Below, one piece after another: positions 9,858 to 19,731 of a DNA stretch of 64,000 nucleotides; the first letter of the stretch is position 1, and every line of letters begins with the position of its first letter. Source of the stretch: Vibrio chagasii (GTDB taxonomy: Bacteria; Pseudomonadota; Gammaproteobacteria; Enterobacterales; Vibrionaceae); NCBI RefSeq assembly GCF_024347355.1, contig NZ_AP025466.1:558001-622000 (forward strand), read 5' to 3'. Under the pieces are notes generated by a model that did no database searches, had not been told where the DNA came from, and saw nothing but the letters and a program-made list of their open reading frames with translations. The translations under genes were made by a program, and so were the position numbers.

Positions 9858-11342
9858 ATGATTTTACCTGTCATTCTAGCTGGCGGCTCTGGTAGCCGCC
9901 TCTGGCCCCTCTCTCGCGAGCTTTATCCTAAGCAGTTCCTCAATATTGCTGGCGAACAATCGATGCTCCAGCAAACCCTTTTGCGTCTTCAAGGTCTTGA
10001 AGCGCACTTGAGTAATGCAGAATGTGCGGCTCCCTTCATTATCTGTAATGAAGAGCACCGCTTTATTGCTGCGGAACAGGCTCGCTCGGCCAACATAGAA
10101 CACAGTGGTATTTTGCTAGAACCTGTCGGAAGAAACACAGCTCCCGCCATCGCACTCGCTGCATTACAGGCTTTAAATCACACCAGATGTAACCAACAAA
10201 ATGAGTCAGATCCAATATTATTGGTACTGGCTGCTGATCATCACATCGCTAAAACAGCGGAATTTCAGCAGACGGTGGCGAGAGGTGTTGAATACGCAAA
10301 ACAAGGTAAACTGGTTACTTTTGGTATTACTCCAAGCGCACCAGAAACTGGCTATGGTTATATAAAACAAGGAGAACCACTCTCCCATCATGCTTTTGCC
10401 ATTGAATGTTTCGTTGAAAAACCCGACCTAGCCACCGCAGAACAATACATTAGCTCAGGGCAATACCTCTGGAACAGCGGCATGTTTATGTTTAAAGTAT
10501 CACGCTACTTAGAAGAGCTAGCAAAGCATCATCCACAGATCCTTGAGGCCTGCAAAAGCGCGCTCGAAAAGCAAAATACCGACCTCGACTTCATCCGTAT
10601 TGACGCCGAGGCATTCCAAAGCAGCCCGAGCGACTCTATCGACTATGCCGTGATGGAAAAAACGTCGGATGCTGCGGTGATCCCTATGGATGTTGGTTGG
10701 AATGATATTGGTTCATGGTCTGCAATCTGGGATGTCAGTGATAAAGATGAACACAACAATGTGATTGAAGGCGATGTGTTAACTGTCGATTCTCAGCACA
10801 ACTATATCCACGCTGAAAACAAACTGGTTGCGACTGTAGGTGTCGAGAATCTCATTATTGTCGAAACAAAAGACGCCATACTCGTCGCGAACAAAGACAA
10901 AGTTCAAGACGTGAAATCGATTGTCAGCCAACTGAATCAAGCAGATCGCACAGAACATGTTCATCACCGCGAAGTGTTTAGACCTTGGGGTAAATACGAT
11001 GTAATTGACCTAGGCAAACGCGACAAGGTTAAACGCATCACCGTTAAACCCGGTCACAAGTTATCCCTACAGATGCATCACCATAGAGCAGAACACTGGG
11101 TTGTTGTAGCAGGTGTTGCGAAGGTGACCAATGATGAGAAAACCTATCTCGTTGAAGAAGACCAATCCACTTATATTCCGCTAGGACACATACATAGCCT
11201 AGAAAATCCAGGGGACGCTCCACTCGAAATGATCGAAGTACAAACCGGTAGCCATTTGAGTGAAGACGACATTATTCGATATCAAGATAGTTACGGGCGA
11301 AGCGAACAACCTAGCTCACCTCAAATCAACAAATCGAACTAA
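9858..11342 (+). CDS. manC: mannose-1-phosphate guanylyltransferase / mannose-6-phosphate isomerase
   Basis: 494-residue type II enzyme. An N-terminal nucleotidyltransferase domain makes GDP-mannose from Man-1-P and GTP (signature GGSGSRLWPLSRELYPKQF, starting at residue 8). A C-terminal cupin domain of about 110 residues (RPWGKYDVID, HHHRAEHW, HIHSLENPG metal and substrate motifs) interconverts Fru-6-P and Man-6-P. It is followed 15 bases later by manB, so the pair covers the whole route from Fru-6-P to GDP-mannose. No glycosyltransferase or capsule genes are next to it, so the polysaccharide served must be encoded elsewhere. Confidence 0.95.
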   Translation: MILPVILAGGSGSRLWPLSRELYPKQFLNIAGEQSMLQQTLLRLQGLEAHLSNAECAAPFIICNEEHRFIAAEQARSANIEHSGILLEPVGRNTAPAIALAALQALNHTRCNQQNESDPILLVLAADHHIAKTAEFQQTVARGVEYAKQGKLVTFGITPSAPETGYGYIKQGEPLSHHAFAIECFVEKPDLATAEQYISSGQYLWNSGMFMFKVSRYLEELAKHHPQILEACKSALEKQNTDLDFIRIDAEAFQSSPSDSIDYAVMEKTSDAAVIPMDVGWNDIGSWSAIWDVSDKDEHNNVIEGDVLTVDSQHNYIHAENKLVATVGVENLIIVETKDAILVANKDKVQDVKSIVSQLNQADRTEHVHHREVFRPWGKYDVIDLGKRDKVKRITVKPGHKLSLQMHHHRAEHWVVVAGVAKVTNDEKTYLVEEDQSTYIPLGHIHSLENPGDAPLEMIEVQTGSHLSEDDIIRYQDSYGRSEQPSSPQINKSN

Positions 11343-11357
11343 AGCAGCGACGATAGA

Positions 11358-12782
11358 ATGAAACAGAATTTAGATCTCAGCTGCTTTAAAAATAACGATA
11401 TCCGAGGAATCATTGGTAAACAAATCAATGAGCGCCTAGCTTACCTGCTTGGTATAGCATTTGCCGAATATGTCCTTGCAGAAACATCTAAAACGTCATT
11501 CGATGAGCTGGCTCAAGTAGTCATTGGTCGTGATAATCGTGGAACCTCATTGCCACTGCAGAAAGCGATGACCAAGGGTTTGATTGAATCAGGGATAACC
11601 GTGGTAGATCTCGGTATGACAGGCACAGAAGAAGTCTACTTTGCGACTCGCCACCTACAAGCCATTGGCGGAGTCCAGATTACAGCAAGCCACAATCCAA
11701 TCAATTACAATGGTATGAAGTTAGTCGGTCTAGACGCTAATCCGATCAGTAAAAACAATGGGTTAGATGTAATTAAACAGCGTATTGAAGCTCTACAGTA
11801 TGAGGGCGTAAGCGAACAACCGATCAGCCATGAACAAGCCGATAATTCCATTAGAGCGACCAGTATCCTAGCTCCTTATGTGAATCACCTACTCTCTTAC
11901 ATAAAGCCGTCAAAGCTATCACCGATGAAGATTGTCGTTAACGCGGGAAACGGCGTTGCTGGGCATGTCATTGATGCGTTAGAGACCAAATTCAATGAAC
12001 TGAATGCTCCAATCACCTTCATCAAGGTTCACCACATTCCTGATGGGATGTACCCAAATGGCATCCCTAACCCTTTACTCAAAGAAAACCAAGCTGCGAC
12101 TCGCGATGCTGTTTTAGAGCACTCCGCAGACCTTGGCATCGCCTGGGATGGTGATTTTGATCGTTGTTTCTTCTTTGATGAAAAAGGTAATTACATTGAG
12201 GGTTACTACATCGTCGGTCTGCTAACCGAAGCCTTCTTACTGAAGGATTCCAATGCAACTGTACTACACGACATGCGCATGACATGGAATACAATAGAGG
12301 TTGCCGAGAGATTAGGTGGAAATGCAGTGGGCGTAAAAGCTGGGCATGCTTTGATCAAAGAGAAAATGCGAGAGCTCAACGCTGTGTACGGTGGAGAAAT
12401 GAGCGCACATCACTACTTCCGTGATTTTGGATATTGCGACTCAGGGATGATTCCTTGGCTACTCGTCATCGAACTGATCAGTAAGACTCAACAATCGCTT
12501 CATCAACTTATCAGCTCTAGCGTAGAAAGATTCCCCTCTTCTGGAGAGATCAATCGCAAGGTAGCAGACCCAGAACAAGCTATCGTTCGTGTACTTTCAT
12601 GCTACCAAAAGCGTGCTGTAAACATAGATCATACCGACGGTATTAGCATGGATATGGGTACTTGGCGCTTTAACTTAAGGAAATCCAATACCGAGCCACT
12701 AATCCGCCTTAATGTAGAAACCAAGCAAGATAAAGATTTGTTGTCACTTAAAGTCGACGAGCTAGTGTCTTTCCTAGTTTAA
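11358..12782 (+). CDS. manB: phosphomannomutase
   Basis: 474 residues. Alpha-D-phosphohexomutase converting Man-6-P to Man-1-P for ManC. Catalytic phosphoserine loop TASHNPINYNGMK (Ser about residue 113), metal loop DGDFDRCFF, sugar-specificity loop GGEMSAHHYF and phosphate-binding loop RKSNTEP are all present and in order. It forms a two-gene operon with manC and ends at a bidirectional terminator facing aroG. Confidence 0.95.
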   Translation: MKQNLDLSCFKNNDIRGIIGKQINERLAYLLGIAFAEYVLAETSKTSFDELAQVVIGRDNRGTSLPLQKAMTKGLIESGITVVDLGMTGTEEVYFATRHLQAIGGVQITASHNPINYNGMKLVGLDANPISKNNGLDVIKQRIEALQYEGVSEQPISHEQADNSIRATSILAPYVNHLLSYIKPSKLSPMKIVVNAGNGVAGHVIDALETKFNELNAPITFIKVHHIPDGMYPNGIPNPLLKENQAATRDAVLEHSADLGIAWDGDFDRCFFFDEKGNYIEGYYIVGLLTEAFLLKDSNATVLHDMRMTWNTIEVAERLGGNAVGVKAGHALIKEKMRELNAVYGGEMSAHHYFRDFGYCDSGMIPWLLVIELISKTQQSLHQLISSSVERFPSSGEINRKVADPEQAIVRVLSCYQKRAVNIDHTDGISMDMGTWRFNLRKSNTEPLIRLNVETKQDKDLLSLKVDELVSFLV

Positions 12783-12823
12783 AAATACAGGTCACTTCCT
12801 ATTAGCGATTAGAGACTATTAAA

Positions 12824-12855
12824 AAGCCCTTACTCACAAAAGCGAGTAAGGGCTT
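12824..12855. terminator. bidirectional terminator between manB and aroG
   Basis: 12-bp perfect stem AAGCCCTTACTC / GAGTAAGGGCTT with an 8-base loop, flanked by A-runs on the left, which read as a T-tract for the minus-strand aroG transcript. Confidence 0.88.
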
Positions 12856-12897
12856 CAATTGTCTAAGTCGTTCTAGAGACTAATTAAAGTCACTAAT

Positions 12898-13950
12898 TTA
12901 CTTGTTACGGCGAGCTTCAACTGCATCTGCCAGTTGACGAAGTACTGTTTCAGTATCTTCCCAACCAATACAAGCGTCAGTAATTGACTGGCCATATGTT
13001 GGAGCTTTGCCGTCAACCAAATCCTGGCGGCCTTCAACTAGATGAGATTCGATCATCACACCAAAGATAGCTTTGTCACCACCAGAGATCTGTGCGCTCA
13101 CGTCATCCGATACGTTCAGTTGGCGCTTAAATTGCTTAGAGCTGTTTGCGTGGCTAAAGTCGATCATTACTTTCTGTGGTAGGCCTGAGGCTTCAAGCTC
13201 TTGCTTGATCTTACCAACGTGCTCTGCGCTGTAGTTTGGCTCTTTACCACCACGTAGGATGATATGACAATCAGGGTTACCAGCCGTTTCAACGATAGCT
13301 GAATGGCCATACTTAGTTACAGACAAGAAGTGGTGAGAAGCACTTGCAGAGCGGATTGCGTCTGTTGCGATCTTGATGTTGCCATCAGTACCATTCTTGA
13401 AACCAACAGGGCATGAAAGACCAGAAGCTAGCTCACGGTGAACTTGAGATTCCGTAGTACGTGCGCCAATTGCACCCCAGCTAATTAAGTCTGCTACGTA
13501 TTGAGGCGTGATCATGTCTAGGAATTCACTTGCCGTCGGCATACCCATGTCTGTTAGATCAAGCAATAGCTTACGTCCAAGACGTAGACCATCGTTTAGC
13601 TTGAACGTGTCATCCATGTACGGGTCATTGATCAGGCCTTTCCAGCCAACGGTAGTACGTGGTTTTTCAAAGTAAACACGCATTACGATTTCTAGCTTAT
13701 CGCCTAGTTCGTCACGCAGAACTTTCAAACGCTTACCGTATTCAAGAGCGGCTTCTGGATCATGAATAGAACATGGACCAACGATAACCAATAGGCGGTC
13801 ATCTTTGTCTTCTAGAATGTTGTGAATTGCTTTACGGCTTTCAAAGGTTGTAGAAGAAGCAACTTCTGTCGCTGGAAACTTTTCTAAAACAGCAACAGGG
13901 GGTAATAACTCTTTTACTTTGTTAATTCTTACATCATCAGTCTGGAACAT
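12898..13950 (-). CDS. aroG: 3-deoxy-7-phosphoheptulonate (DAHP) synthase
   Basis: 350 residues, the length of the E. coli type I AroG/F/H enzymes. It condenses PEP and erythrose-4-P in the first step of aromatic amino acid synthesis. Recognisable blocks are VIVGPCSIHD-like (VGPCSIHDPEAALEY), KPRTTVGWKG, GARTTESQVHREL and the metal residues in DFSHANSSKQ. The sequence is closest to the Phe-sensitive AroG form in my reading. The assignment of the isoform is less certain than the family. Two TyrR-type boxes lie 150-190 bases upstream. It stands alone, with its own terminator shared with manB. Confidence 0.93.
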   Translation of the reverse strand: MFQTDDVRINKVKELLPPVAVLEKFPATEVASSTTFESRKAIHNILEDKDDRLLVIVGPCSIHDPEAALEYGKRLKVLRDELGDKLEIVMRVYFEKPRTTVGWKGLINDPYMDDTFKLNDGLRLGRKLLLDLTDMGMPTASEFLDMITPQYVADLISWGAIGARTTESQVHRELASGLSCPVGFKNGTDGNIKIATDAIRSASASHHFLSVTKYGHSAIVETAGNPDCHIILRGGKEPNYSAEHVGKIKQELEASGLPQKVMIDFSHANSSKQFKRQLNVSDDVSAQISGGDKAIFGVMIESHLVEGRQDLVDGKAPTYGQSITDACIGWEDTETVLRQLADAVEARRNK

Positions 13951-14098
13951 TGCTTACTTCTTCCTATATCTATCCTTGAGCTGAATGTACGTTATCTCAC
14001 GTAACTTTCCATCAGCACATATCTTCTTGTTCCCTGTAACTTAACTAGTAAAAACGCCAGTTTCAATCACTAATTTAAAAAGAACGCAATTTTTTTTG

Positions 14099-14137
14099 TG
14101 TTTTATATTTAAAACACCCTGTATAACTTTATTTACA
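14099..14137. promoter_or_regulatory. pair of TyrR-type boxes upstream of aroG
   Basis: 14120-14137 reads TGTATA-N6-TTTACA, 11 of 12 matches to the TyrR consensus TGTAAA-N6-TTTACA. Three bases away, 14099-14116 reads TGTTTT-N6-AAAACA, a perfect palindrome with only the outer TGT/ACA of the consensus. A strong plus a weak box side by side is the classic TyrR arrangement. The location upstream of a DAHP synthase gene supports control by aromatic amino acids. Confidence 0.7.
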
Positions 14138-14224
14138 CGCTATCGATTGCGCAATTTCAATAGGATAACGTTGAATGTTTTTTCACCCATCACTTGTCAA
14201 CAAAACTGTTCTATCAACAGAAAC

Positions 14225-14253
14225 AAAAAAGCCCACGCTGTTAACGTGAGCTT
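14225..14253 (-). terminator. terminator of the DUF3820/DUF3313 transcript
   Basis: On the minus strand a 9-bp stem (one G-U pair) AAGCTCACG / CGTGGGCTT with a 7-base loop is followed by six T, ten bases after the DUF3820 stop. Confidence 0.8.
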
Positions 14254-14262
14254 TATAATTAA

Positions 14263-14478
14263 TTACATTCTTTTCAATGGCTTGACGACACTGTCGAGCC
14301 CTTCTATTTTTAGCGCTAGGCACAGTTTGAGCAGGTCACCTAGCTCACCGTTTGGGAACCCTTTCTTGTCAAACCACAACAAATATTCTTCAGGTAAGTC
14401 AATTAGTGTGCGGCCGGTGTACTTTCCAAATGGCATCTGCATTCGAGCCAACTTAATCAGGTTCTCTTTCTCTAGCAT
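14263..14478 (-). CDS. DUF3820 family protein
   Basis: 71 residues. Carries the family signature MPFGKYTGRTLIDLPEEYLLWFD near the middle of the protein. The family is listed as a putative quorum-sensing-regulated virulence factor type in Pfam, but has no clear biochemical role. It starts 12 bases after the upstream lipoprotein stop, so the two are probably one transcript. The length is normal for the family. Function unknown. Confidence 0.85.
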   Translation of the reverse strand: MLEKENLIKLARMQMPFGKYTGRTLIDLPEEYLLWFDKKGFPNGELGDLLKLCLALKIEGLDSVVKPLKRM

Positions 14479-14490
14479 TGTTCGGTCTTT

Positions 14491-15162
14491 CTATGCGTCA
14501 TCGATGTTCTGTAGAGTATCACCTAAACGTTCAACCCAATAGTTGATTGCATCTTTGGCATCATCAAGTGAATCGATCATAGTTGAAAAGTCCTTATTTC
14601 CGGCTTCACGATCGATCGATGCGAACAGTGGTGTGCCATCTTGAGCGTCACTCACCAGCAGCTCGACACTCGCACTACCAACATTGGTGTGCTCTCCTGT
14701 CGCAACTTTTGAGATGGTCGACATGGCAAGACCAAAAGGTAAGACACTACTGGTAACGGCTAAGATAGGATTTGGCGTTTCAACGTTACTCAATGCGATA
14801 CTCAGGCGTAACGTTTTGCCCGTCGGCTCACCAACGATCACTTTGTGAGGTGATATTTTCTCTTCTAATCGGTTCACCATGTGGTCGGTAAGTTCCTGAA
14901 TTTCTTCTTGATCTAACGAACCTTCTTCGGCAAGCACAAAGATTTGGTCAATGACGACAGAATCATAGTCATCCAACTTACTCTTCAAGCGGTCGGCGTC
15001 ACGCAGCCCTAATCTTGCCCAAACGAGGTCAACTCCCCCGTCAGGGCCAGGCTGAAAATCTTCATAAGTGGTGAATTTGGTAGCAGTCTTGATTGGGCCG
15101 CCTGCACAACCAAACAAAAAGATGCTGGTTGCGACAAGCAAAAATAGTTTTAGAGGATTCAT
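14491..15162 (-). CDS. DUF3313 family lipoprotein
   Basis: 223 residues from the ATG at 15162, which starts a typical lipoprotein signal (MNPLKLF, hydrophobic run, lipobox LFGC at about residue 20). The longer frame from 15189 adds residues that would spoil the signal, so the shorter start is preferred. The mature part has the DUF3313 pattern of an exported protein of unknown role, probably in the outer membrane or periplasm. It is the first gene of a two-gene unit with the DUF3820 gene. No regulator was seen. Confidence 0.82.
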   Translation of the reverse strand: MNPLKLFLLVATSIFLFGCAGGPIKTATKFTTYEDFQPGPDGGVDLVWARLGLRDADRLKSKLDDYDSVVIDQIFVLAEEGSLDQEEIQELTDHMVNRLEEKISPHKVIVGEPTGKTLRLSIALSNVETPNPILAVTSSVLPFGLAMSTISKVATGEHTNVGSASVELLVSDAQDGTPLFASIDREAGNKDFSTMIDSLDDAKDAINYWVERLGDTLQNIDDA

Positions 15163-15258
15163 AGCGCACTTAGGTTGGAAGAAAAACACCCAAGTATGCT
15201 ATACCATATGTAAAAAGTTTGTAGAAAAAGGGGCTATAACTCAGAGCTAACTCTAAAA

Positions 15259-15612
15259 TTAGTTGTGTTGAACAGTGTGAGCATACTCTACGATAACTTG
15301 ATTTCCTTCGATGTAAGCATTTTGGATCTCTCCATCAACACTCATTCTACTTTTCAGATAGACCACTTTAGGACCAGAGTCATTTCCTTCTTTAAGTGAC
15401 GGGAATACGTTTCTCGGTTCCAAGTGAAGTAGACGACAGAAATGGCTCACAAATGACATAGTCAGCGGCGACTCCCCTCGCAACATATTTGAGAAATCAA
15501 GCTGACTCATTCCAAGCTTCTTTGAAAACTCCATCTGCGTGATTCGCATTCGCGATTTTTGTGACATCCACGTTTGGTACAACGCTTCTCTATCTTGTTC
15601 AGTGAATTCCAT
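15259..15612 (-). CDS. small helix-turn-helix (XRE-type) transcriptional regulator
   Basis: 117 residues from the ATG at 15612, chosen over an upstream in-frame ATG at 15660 because AAAGGAG sits five bases before it. Residues about 20-75 form an XRE-like HTH (ITQMEFSKKLGMSQLDFSNMLRGES). The rest has no recognised domain. It is a single gene between the DUF3313 gene and the gbpA riboswitch. A triple inverted repeat 65-95 bases upstream looks like an autoregulatory operator. Targets unknown. The same type of gene lies beside gbpA in my reading only by position; no functional link is shown. Confidence 0.75.
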   Translation of the reverse strand: MEFTEQDREALYQTWMSQKSRMRITQMEFSKKLGMSQLDFSNMLRGESPLTMSFVSHFCRLLHLEPRNVFPSLKEGNDSGPKVVYLKSRMSVDGEIQNAYIEGNQVIVEYAHTVQHN

Positions 15613-15676
15613 ACTGACTCCTTTATATAATTCATACCAATTAATTGTCCGGTTTTTCATACATAACGTGTCAGGG

Positions 15677-15706
15677 TTTGGTTAGTGGAAACCAAAGGTT
15701 TGGTTT
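15677..15706. promoter_or_regulatory. triple TTTGGTT/AACCAAA operator-like repeat
   Basis: Three half-sites alternate in orientation: TTTGGTT (15677-15683), AAACCAAA (15689-15696) and TTTGGTTT (15699-15706). The middle one pairs with both neighbours. It lies just upstream of the XRE-type gene, in the place expected for its promoter or operator. Confidence 0.5.
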
Positions 15707-15933
15707 TGATATGCGCTCAATCGTTATCAGCAACTAAAGTTAAGCACCCAAACCATTCATAAAAACAATTAGAGCAAATGCTTTCTTAATTTATTTCAAT
15801 CACTTATAGGTAAATAAAGAATACATTTAGCAAGTTAATTTGTGACAAGAATTAAAAGTTCGAGATTAGCATTCCACATTTCAATCTATTCATTCGCATT
15901 TATAAAACGCGTTGACTACATTTCGCTTGCTTA

Positions 15934-16026
15934 AACGCACTTCTGGCAAACTATTTGAAAGAATAGGACGCAAAGCCACCGCTCTGTCGACAATTATTCT
16001 GTCTATGATAGCGGAGCTGCCACTTA
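15934..16026 (+). ncRNA. cyclic-di-GMP-I (GEMM-I) riboswitch
   Basis: The conserved GEMM-I core is readable: AACGCAC, then GGCAAAC, a GAAA tetraloop on a CTATT / AATAG stem, then GGACGCAAAGCC and a CCGCT / AGCGG second stem ending in GAGCTGCCA. This RNA senses c-di-GMP and is known upstream of gbpA in Vibrio cholerae (Vc1). Here it lies 70 bases before the gbpA start. A CACTTAA / TTAAGTG hairpin at 16021-16040 overlaps its 3' edge and is the likely expression platform. Confidence 0.92.
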
Positions 16027-16096
16027 ATAGGATTTAAGTGCAAATGCGTGCCGGAGTGTTCTCTTTTTTGTCGGCCAAATACAGTAAGGACAAATA

Positions 16097-17563
16097 ATGA
16101 AACAACTCCCAAAAAAATCACTCATCGCTCTGTCGCTACTAAGCGTTAGTGGTGCAAGCTTCGGTCACGGTTATGTCTCGGCATACAATAATGGCGTAGC
16201 TGAAAGCCGTGTAGCGCTGTGTAAGTTCCCTGCGAGTGATACACAAGAGAAGAACACCAACTGTGGTGGTATCCAATACGAACCGCAAAGTGTGGAAGGC
16301 CCTGAAGGCTTCCCAGAGGTTGGCCCTGCTGATGGAAAAATCGCTAGTGCGCAATCTTCTTTAGCGGCTGCGCTAGACGAGCAAACGGCAGACCGTTGGG
16401 TTAAACGCCCTATCCAATCTGGCTCTCAGTACTTTGAGTGGACATTTACAGCAAACCACGTGACTCACGATTGGAAATACTACATTACAAAACCAGACTG
16501 GAATCCAAACCAGCCTTTGGCTCGCAGTTCTTTTGATCTAACACCATTCTGTGTAGTCGAAGGCAATATGGAACAGCCACCAATGCAAGTAAGCCACTTG
16601 TGTAATGTCCCTGAGCGTGAAGGCTACCAAGTGATTCTTGCTGTTTGGGATGTGGGTGATACTGCAATGGCTTTCTACAACGTTATTGATGTGAAATTTG
16701 ATGGCGATGGCCCGATCATTCCTGATTGGGACCAAGGCGGTCAAATCAACCCAACTCGCGACCTAAACATCGGTGATGCCGTTTACACTCGTGTCTTTGA
16801 CCAATCTGGTGAGAACGCTTCATACAGCACAGAGCTAGTCATTGAGAACAACGAACAAGGTAAAGCGAATAACTGGTCTTATGCATTGGCATCAAAGATC
16901 AACCAAGAGCAGACGCAAATCAAAGCGGGTCAATTGAACGACCAAGGTGATTTCGCTCCTGTATACGGCTCAAATCCAGTTTACTTAAAAGCAGGTTCAG
17001 GCTTTAAGAGCGTAGAGATCGGCTACAAGATTGATACTCCAGAGCCAGAGCATGAAGTTGAAGTAACAGGTTTAGAATCAGAGTACATTATCGATGAGAG
17101 TCAACCGACTCAACTTGATCTTACTCTAGCGGCAACAGGCGATGTTCAAGCAGAACTCACGGTATACAACCACCATCGTGAAGCACTTGCGTCTCAGAAA
17201 TCTGAACTTAAAGACGGACAAGTTGAAGATGTTCAGTTGACTCTGTCTAAATCTGAAGCTGGCCACCACATGCTTGTGGTTGTAACTAAGGATGACCAAG
17301 GCAACTTAGTTGACCAAAACACGCTTGATTTCCACCTTATGGACGAGCAAACACCGCCACCAGCAGGCGATTACGATTTCGTATTCCCTGAAAGCATTGA
17401 ATCTTACACTGAAGGTACAAAAGTACTGAGCAGCGACGGTAGCGTTTATCAGTGTAAAGAGTTCCCATACTCTGGTTACTGTATTCAGTGGGCACCAACG
17501 GCAACTCAGTACGAACCTGGTGTAGGCTCACACTGGCAAGATGCTTGGTACAAAGTCGACTAA
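16097..17563 (+). CDS. gbpA: GlcNAc-binding protein A, chitin-active AA10 lytic polysaccharide monooxygenase
   Basis: 488 residues, secreted. The signal peptide (residues 1-23) leaves His24 as the new N terminus. With His121 in NHVTHDW it forms the copper histidine brace, at the same positions as in V. cholerae GbpA. The AA10 domain (about 24-200) is followed by two smaller domains that bind the cell surface and by a C-terminal chitin-binding domain (about 425-488, Trp-rich YCIQWAP and HWQDAWYKV). The protein cleaves chitin oxidatively and mediates attachment to chitin. Expression is under the c-di-GMP riboswitch just upstream. It ends at a strong terminator. Confidence 0.96.
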   Translation: MKQLPKKSLIALSLLSVSGASFGHGYVSAYNNGVAESRVALCKFPASDTQEKNTNCGGIQYEPQSVEGPEGFPEVGPADGKIASAQSSLAAALDEQTADRWVKRPIQSGSQYFEWTFTANHVTHDWKYYITKPDWNPNQPLARSSFDLTPFCVVEGNMEQPPMQVSHLCNVPEREGYQVILAVWDVGDTAMAFYNVIDVKFDGDGPIIPDWDQGGQINPTRDLNIGDAVYTRVFDQSGENASYSTELVIENNEQGKANNWSYALASKINQEQTQIKAGQLNDQGDFAPVYGSNPVYLKAGSGFKSVEIGYKIDTPEPEHEVEVTGLESEYIIDESQPTQLDLTLAATGDVQAELTVYNHHREALASQKSELKDGQVEDVQLTLSKSEAGHHMLVVVTKDDQGNLVDQNTLDFHLMDEQTPPPAGDYDFVFPESIESYTEGTKVLSSDGSVYQCKEFPYSGYCIQWAPTATQYEPGVGSHWQDAWYKVD

Positions 17564-17616
17564 TTGATCGCTCTGTGCTTACTTTCATGATAGTGAAACT
17601 AAGCAATCAGCCAAAC

Positions 17617-17645
17617 AAAAACGGATGCCAAGCGCATCCGTTTTT
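17617..17645. terminator. terminator between gbpA and ctaB
   Basis: AAAAACGGATGC paired with GCATCCGTTTTT around a 5-base loop; symmetrical A and T runs make it work for both convergent genes. Confidence 0.9.
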
Positions 17646-17673
17646 TATTCAGTATTCATCTACAAGTCTGATC

Positions 17674-18612
17674 TTAAAGGAGGTAATGGTCTGCCAGCAA
17701 AGCAACAAACAAAATCATGAGATGATAAATAGAAAACTTGAATGTCTTCATCGCCATGTTAGGCTCATCACGATACTTCAATACCCAGGCATGATAAACA
17801 AACCCACCGTTGAGCACCAAAGACGCGCTCAGGTATATCCAACTGCTCATTCCAACCAATACTGGCAGCACACACACGATGCTCAGCAATAGTGTATACA
17901 GCAGAATTGAAGTCTTGGTGTAAGTTATCCCATGTGTCACAGGCAACATCGGGATATCTACCTTGGCATATTCGTCACGACGATGAATCGCAAGCGCCCA
18001 AAAGTGAGGAGGTGTCCAGATGAAGATGATCATCACCAGTAGCCATGCGTTGGAGTGCAACTCGTTAGTCACTGCCGTCCAACCCAATAAAGGTGGCATT
18101 GCCCCTGCGATCCCTGCAATGACAATGTTCTGTGGCGTCGCTCGTTTTAAATACATGGTATAGATAACCGCATAACCTAATAAGCTCGCAAAGGTTAGCC
18201 AAGCCGTAAGCGGGTTAACTAACAAGGCTAAAGTCACAAAGCCAAGTAAACCGATACCTGCTGCAAAGGCGAATACTCGTACACTGCTGAGCTCACCCGA
18301 TGGTAAAGGACGACGATTAGTACGAGACATTTGCCCGTCGATCTTCTTGTCGATCAAGTGATTAAATGCAGCGGCTGAACCCGCCATCAACCCTATCCCT
18401 ACCATGCCAAATAATGCTTGCTGTAATGGCAATCCATTAGGCACCGCTAAACACATGCCGACTAATGCTGTTAACAACATCAAAGCAACCACTTTAGGCT
18501 TAGTCAGTGTTAAATAGACCTTCCAAGCTGCTTTGTTTTGAGCAGCAACTTCATGACTTGAAGCGGTATCTTGAACCACAATTTGATGCTGTGTTGAAGT
18601 TCTACTGACCAT
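17674..18612 (-). CDS. ctaB: protoheme IX farnesyltransferase (heme O synthase)
   Basis: 312 residues from the ATG at 18612. UbiA-family membrane enzyme with about nine hydrophobic segments that adds a farnesyl group to heme B. The two Asp-rich motifs are present: [15 protein letters not shown] and, later, [13 protein letters not shown]. The start at 18612 is set by AAGGAGG five bases upstream. A longer frame to 18654 lacks such support. It overlaps the ctaA stop by 11 bases, so ctaA and ctaB are coupled. It is the last gene of the cytochrome oxidase island and makes heme O for CtaA to oxidise to heme A. Confidence 0.93.
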   Translation of the reverse strand: MVSRTSTQHQIVVQDTASSHEVAAQNKAAWKVYLTLTKPKVVALMLLTALVGMCLAVPNGLPLQQALFGMVGIGLMAGSAAAFNHLIDKKIDGQMSRTNRRPLPSGELSSVRVFAFAAGIGLLGFVTLALLVNPLTAWLTFASLLGYAVIYTMYLKRATPQNIVIAGIAGAMPPLLGWTAVTNELHSNAWLLVMIIFIWTPPHFWALAIHRRDEYAKVDIPMLPVTHGITYTKTSILLYTLLLSIVCVLPVLVGMSSWIYLSASLVLNGGFVYHAWVLKYRDEPNMAMKTFKFSIYHLMILFVALLADHYLL

Positions 18613-19657
18613 GATTACCTCCTTGTAATACACTGTTCTTTGCCAAGCGCTCACTTGGTTTTCGTTGCCACACTACAAAGTTTGTCGCAACCAGACTGAC
18701 AAGCAGCATCGCCGCAACTAAGTTATGAAGCACTGCCACTGAAATCGGTAGATGGAACCACACGTTACTGATCCCTAAACTGACTTGCACGGCTAATACC
18801 AATGCCACAATGACACCCAGTTTTTGGTGCGCTGTTTGACCAAGCTTCCACAACTGATACACGACCATTAGCACCGTTATCGTTGCCACAATAGCGCCAA
18901 ACCTATGCATGACATGTATGGTGAGCCTTGCGGGATACTCGAGCACACCAAACTCATAGTTATCATGCCCATGCTGTGCAAAGTCGAACGCATTCTTAAA
19001 ATCTAGGTAGCTTATCCAATTACCTTCACAGATAGGCAGTTGAGTACATACCAGCGCGGCATAATTTGAAGACGTCCAACCGCCAAGTAAGATCTGTCCA
19101 ATTACAACCATCAGGCCAAGTAACGCAGCAAACTTGCTCGTCGCCGAGTATGTCGTTTCACTGAACCGAGTCTGGAAATTAGAGAGGCGACAATACAGTA
19201 GGCAGAGCAGAGACAGCAGAGTGAACCCTCCCATCAAGTGCGCCATCACCACAACAGGCATCAGTTTGAGAGTCACTGTCCACATCCCTAACAAAGCTTG
19301 AAAGATCACCGTTGCTGCAATAAGTAACGGTAGTCCAGCAGAAGTGATGTTCTTCTTAATACACCAAGCAACTACAACAAAGATGAGAAGCCCTAATGAA
19401 CCAGCAAAGTAGCGATGTATCATCTCTATCCAAGCTTTATTAGCCTCAAGAGCACGTTCAGGGAATTGGAGGTTAGCTTGGTTCACTGCTTGTGCATCAG
19501 ACGGTACTGTGAGCTTTCCATAACACCCAGGCCAGTCAGGGCAACCAAGCCCAGCATCCGATAATCGGGTATAAGCACCGAGCACAATCACTGTCAGCGT
19601 CAGTAAGATAGTCACTCGCATCACGAGCATGAGTAAATCAGGGGCTTTGTTCTGCAT
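18602..19657 (-). CDS. ctaA: heme A synthase (COX15/CtaA family)
   Basis: 351 residues, eight hydrophobic segments in two four-helix halves. Conserved motifs: [21 protein letters not shown] at the first helix end and paired His in EMIHRYFAG and MHRFGAI. It oxidises the C8 methyl of heme O to a formyl group, making heme A for the oxidase. In an operon with the oxidase subunit genes on the same strand, and coupled to ctaB by overlap. Confidence 0.93.
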   Translation of the reverse strand: MQNKAPDLLMLVMRVTILLTLTVIVLGAYTRLSDAGLGCPDWPGCYGKLTVPSDAQAVNQANLQFPERALEANKAWIEMIHRYFAGSLGLLIFVVVAWCIKKNITSAGLPLLIAATVIFQALLGMWTVTLKLMPVVVMAHLMGGFTLLSLLCLLYCRLSNFQTRFSETTYSATSKFAALLGLMVVIGQILLGGWTSSNYAALVCTQLPICEGNWISYLDFKNAFDFAQHGHDNYEFGVLEYPARLTIHVMHRFGAIVATITVLMVVYQLWKLGQTAHQKLGVIVALVLAVQVSLGISNVWFHLPISVAVLHNLVAAMLLVSLVATNFVVWQRKPSERLAKNSVLQGGNHGQ

Positions 19658-19731
19658 CGTTTATCTCCCTATACTTATTCCCTTTCGCTGCCAGAGTTCA
19701 GTCACCACAGTCAAACCGATTCGCTTATCAA

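Noticed and set aside
14096..14542. 148-residue plus-strand frame across the TyrR boxes and the DUF3820 gene
   Set aside because: Composition is unlike a protein, and it is antisense to a real small gene.
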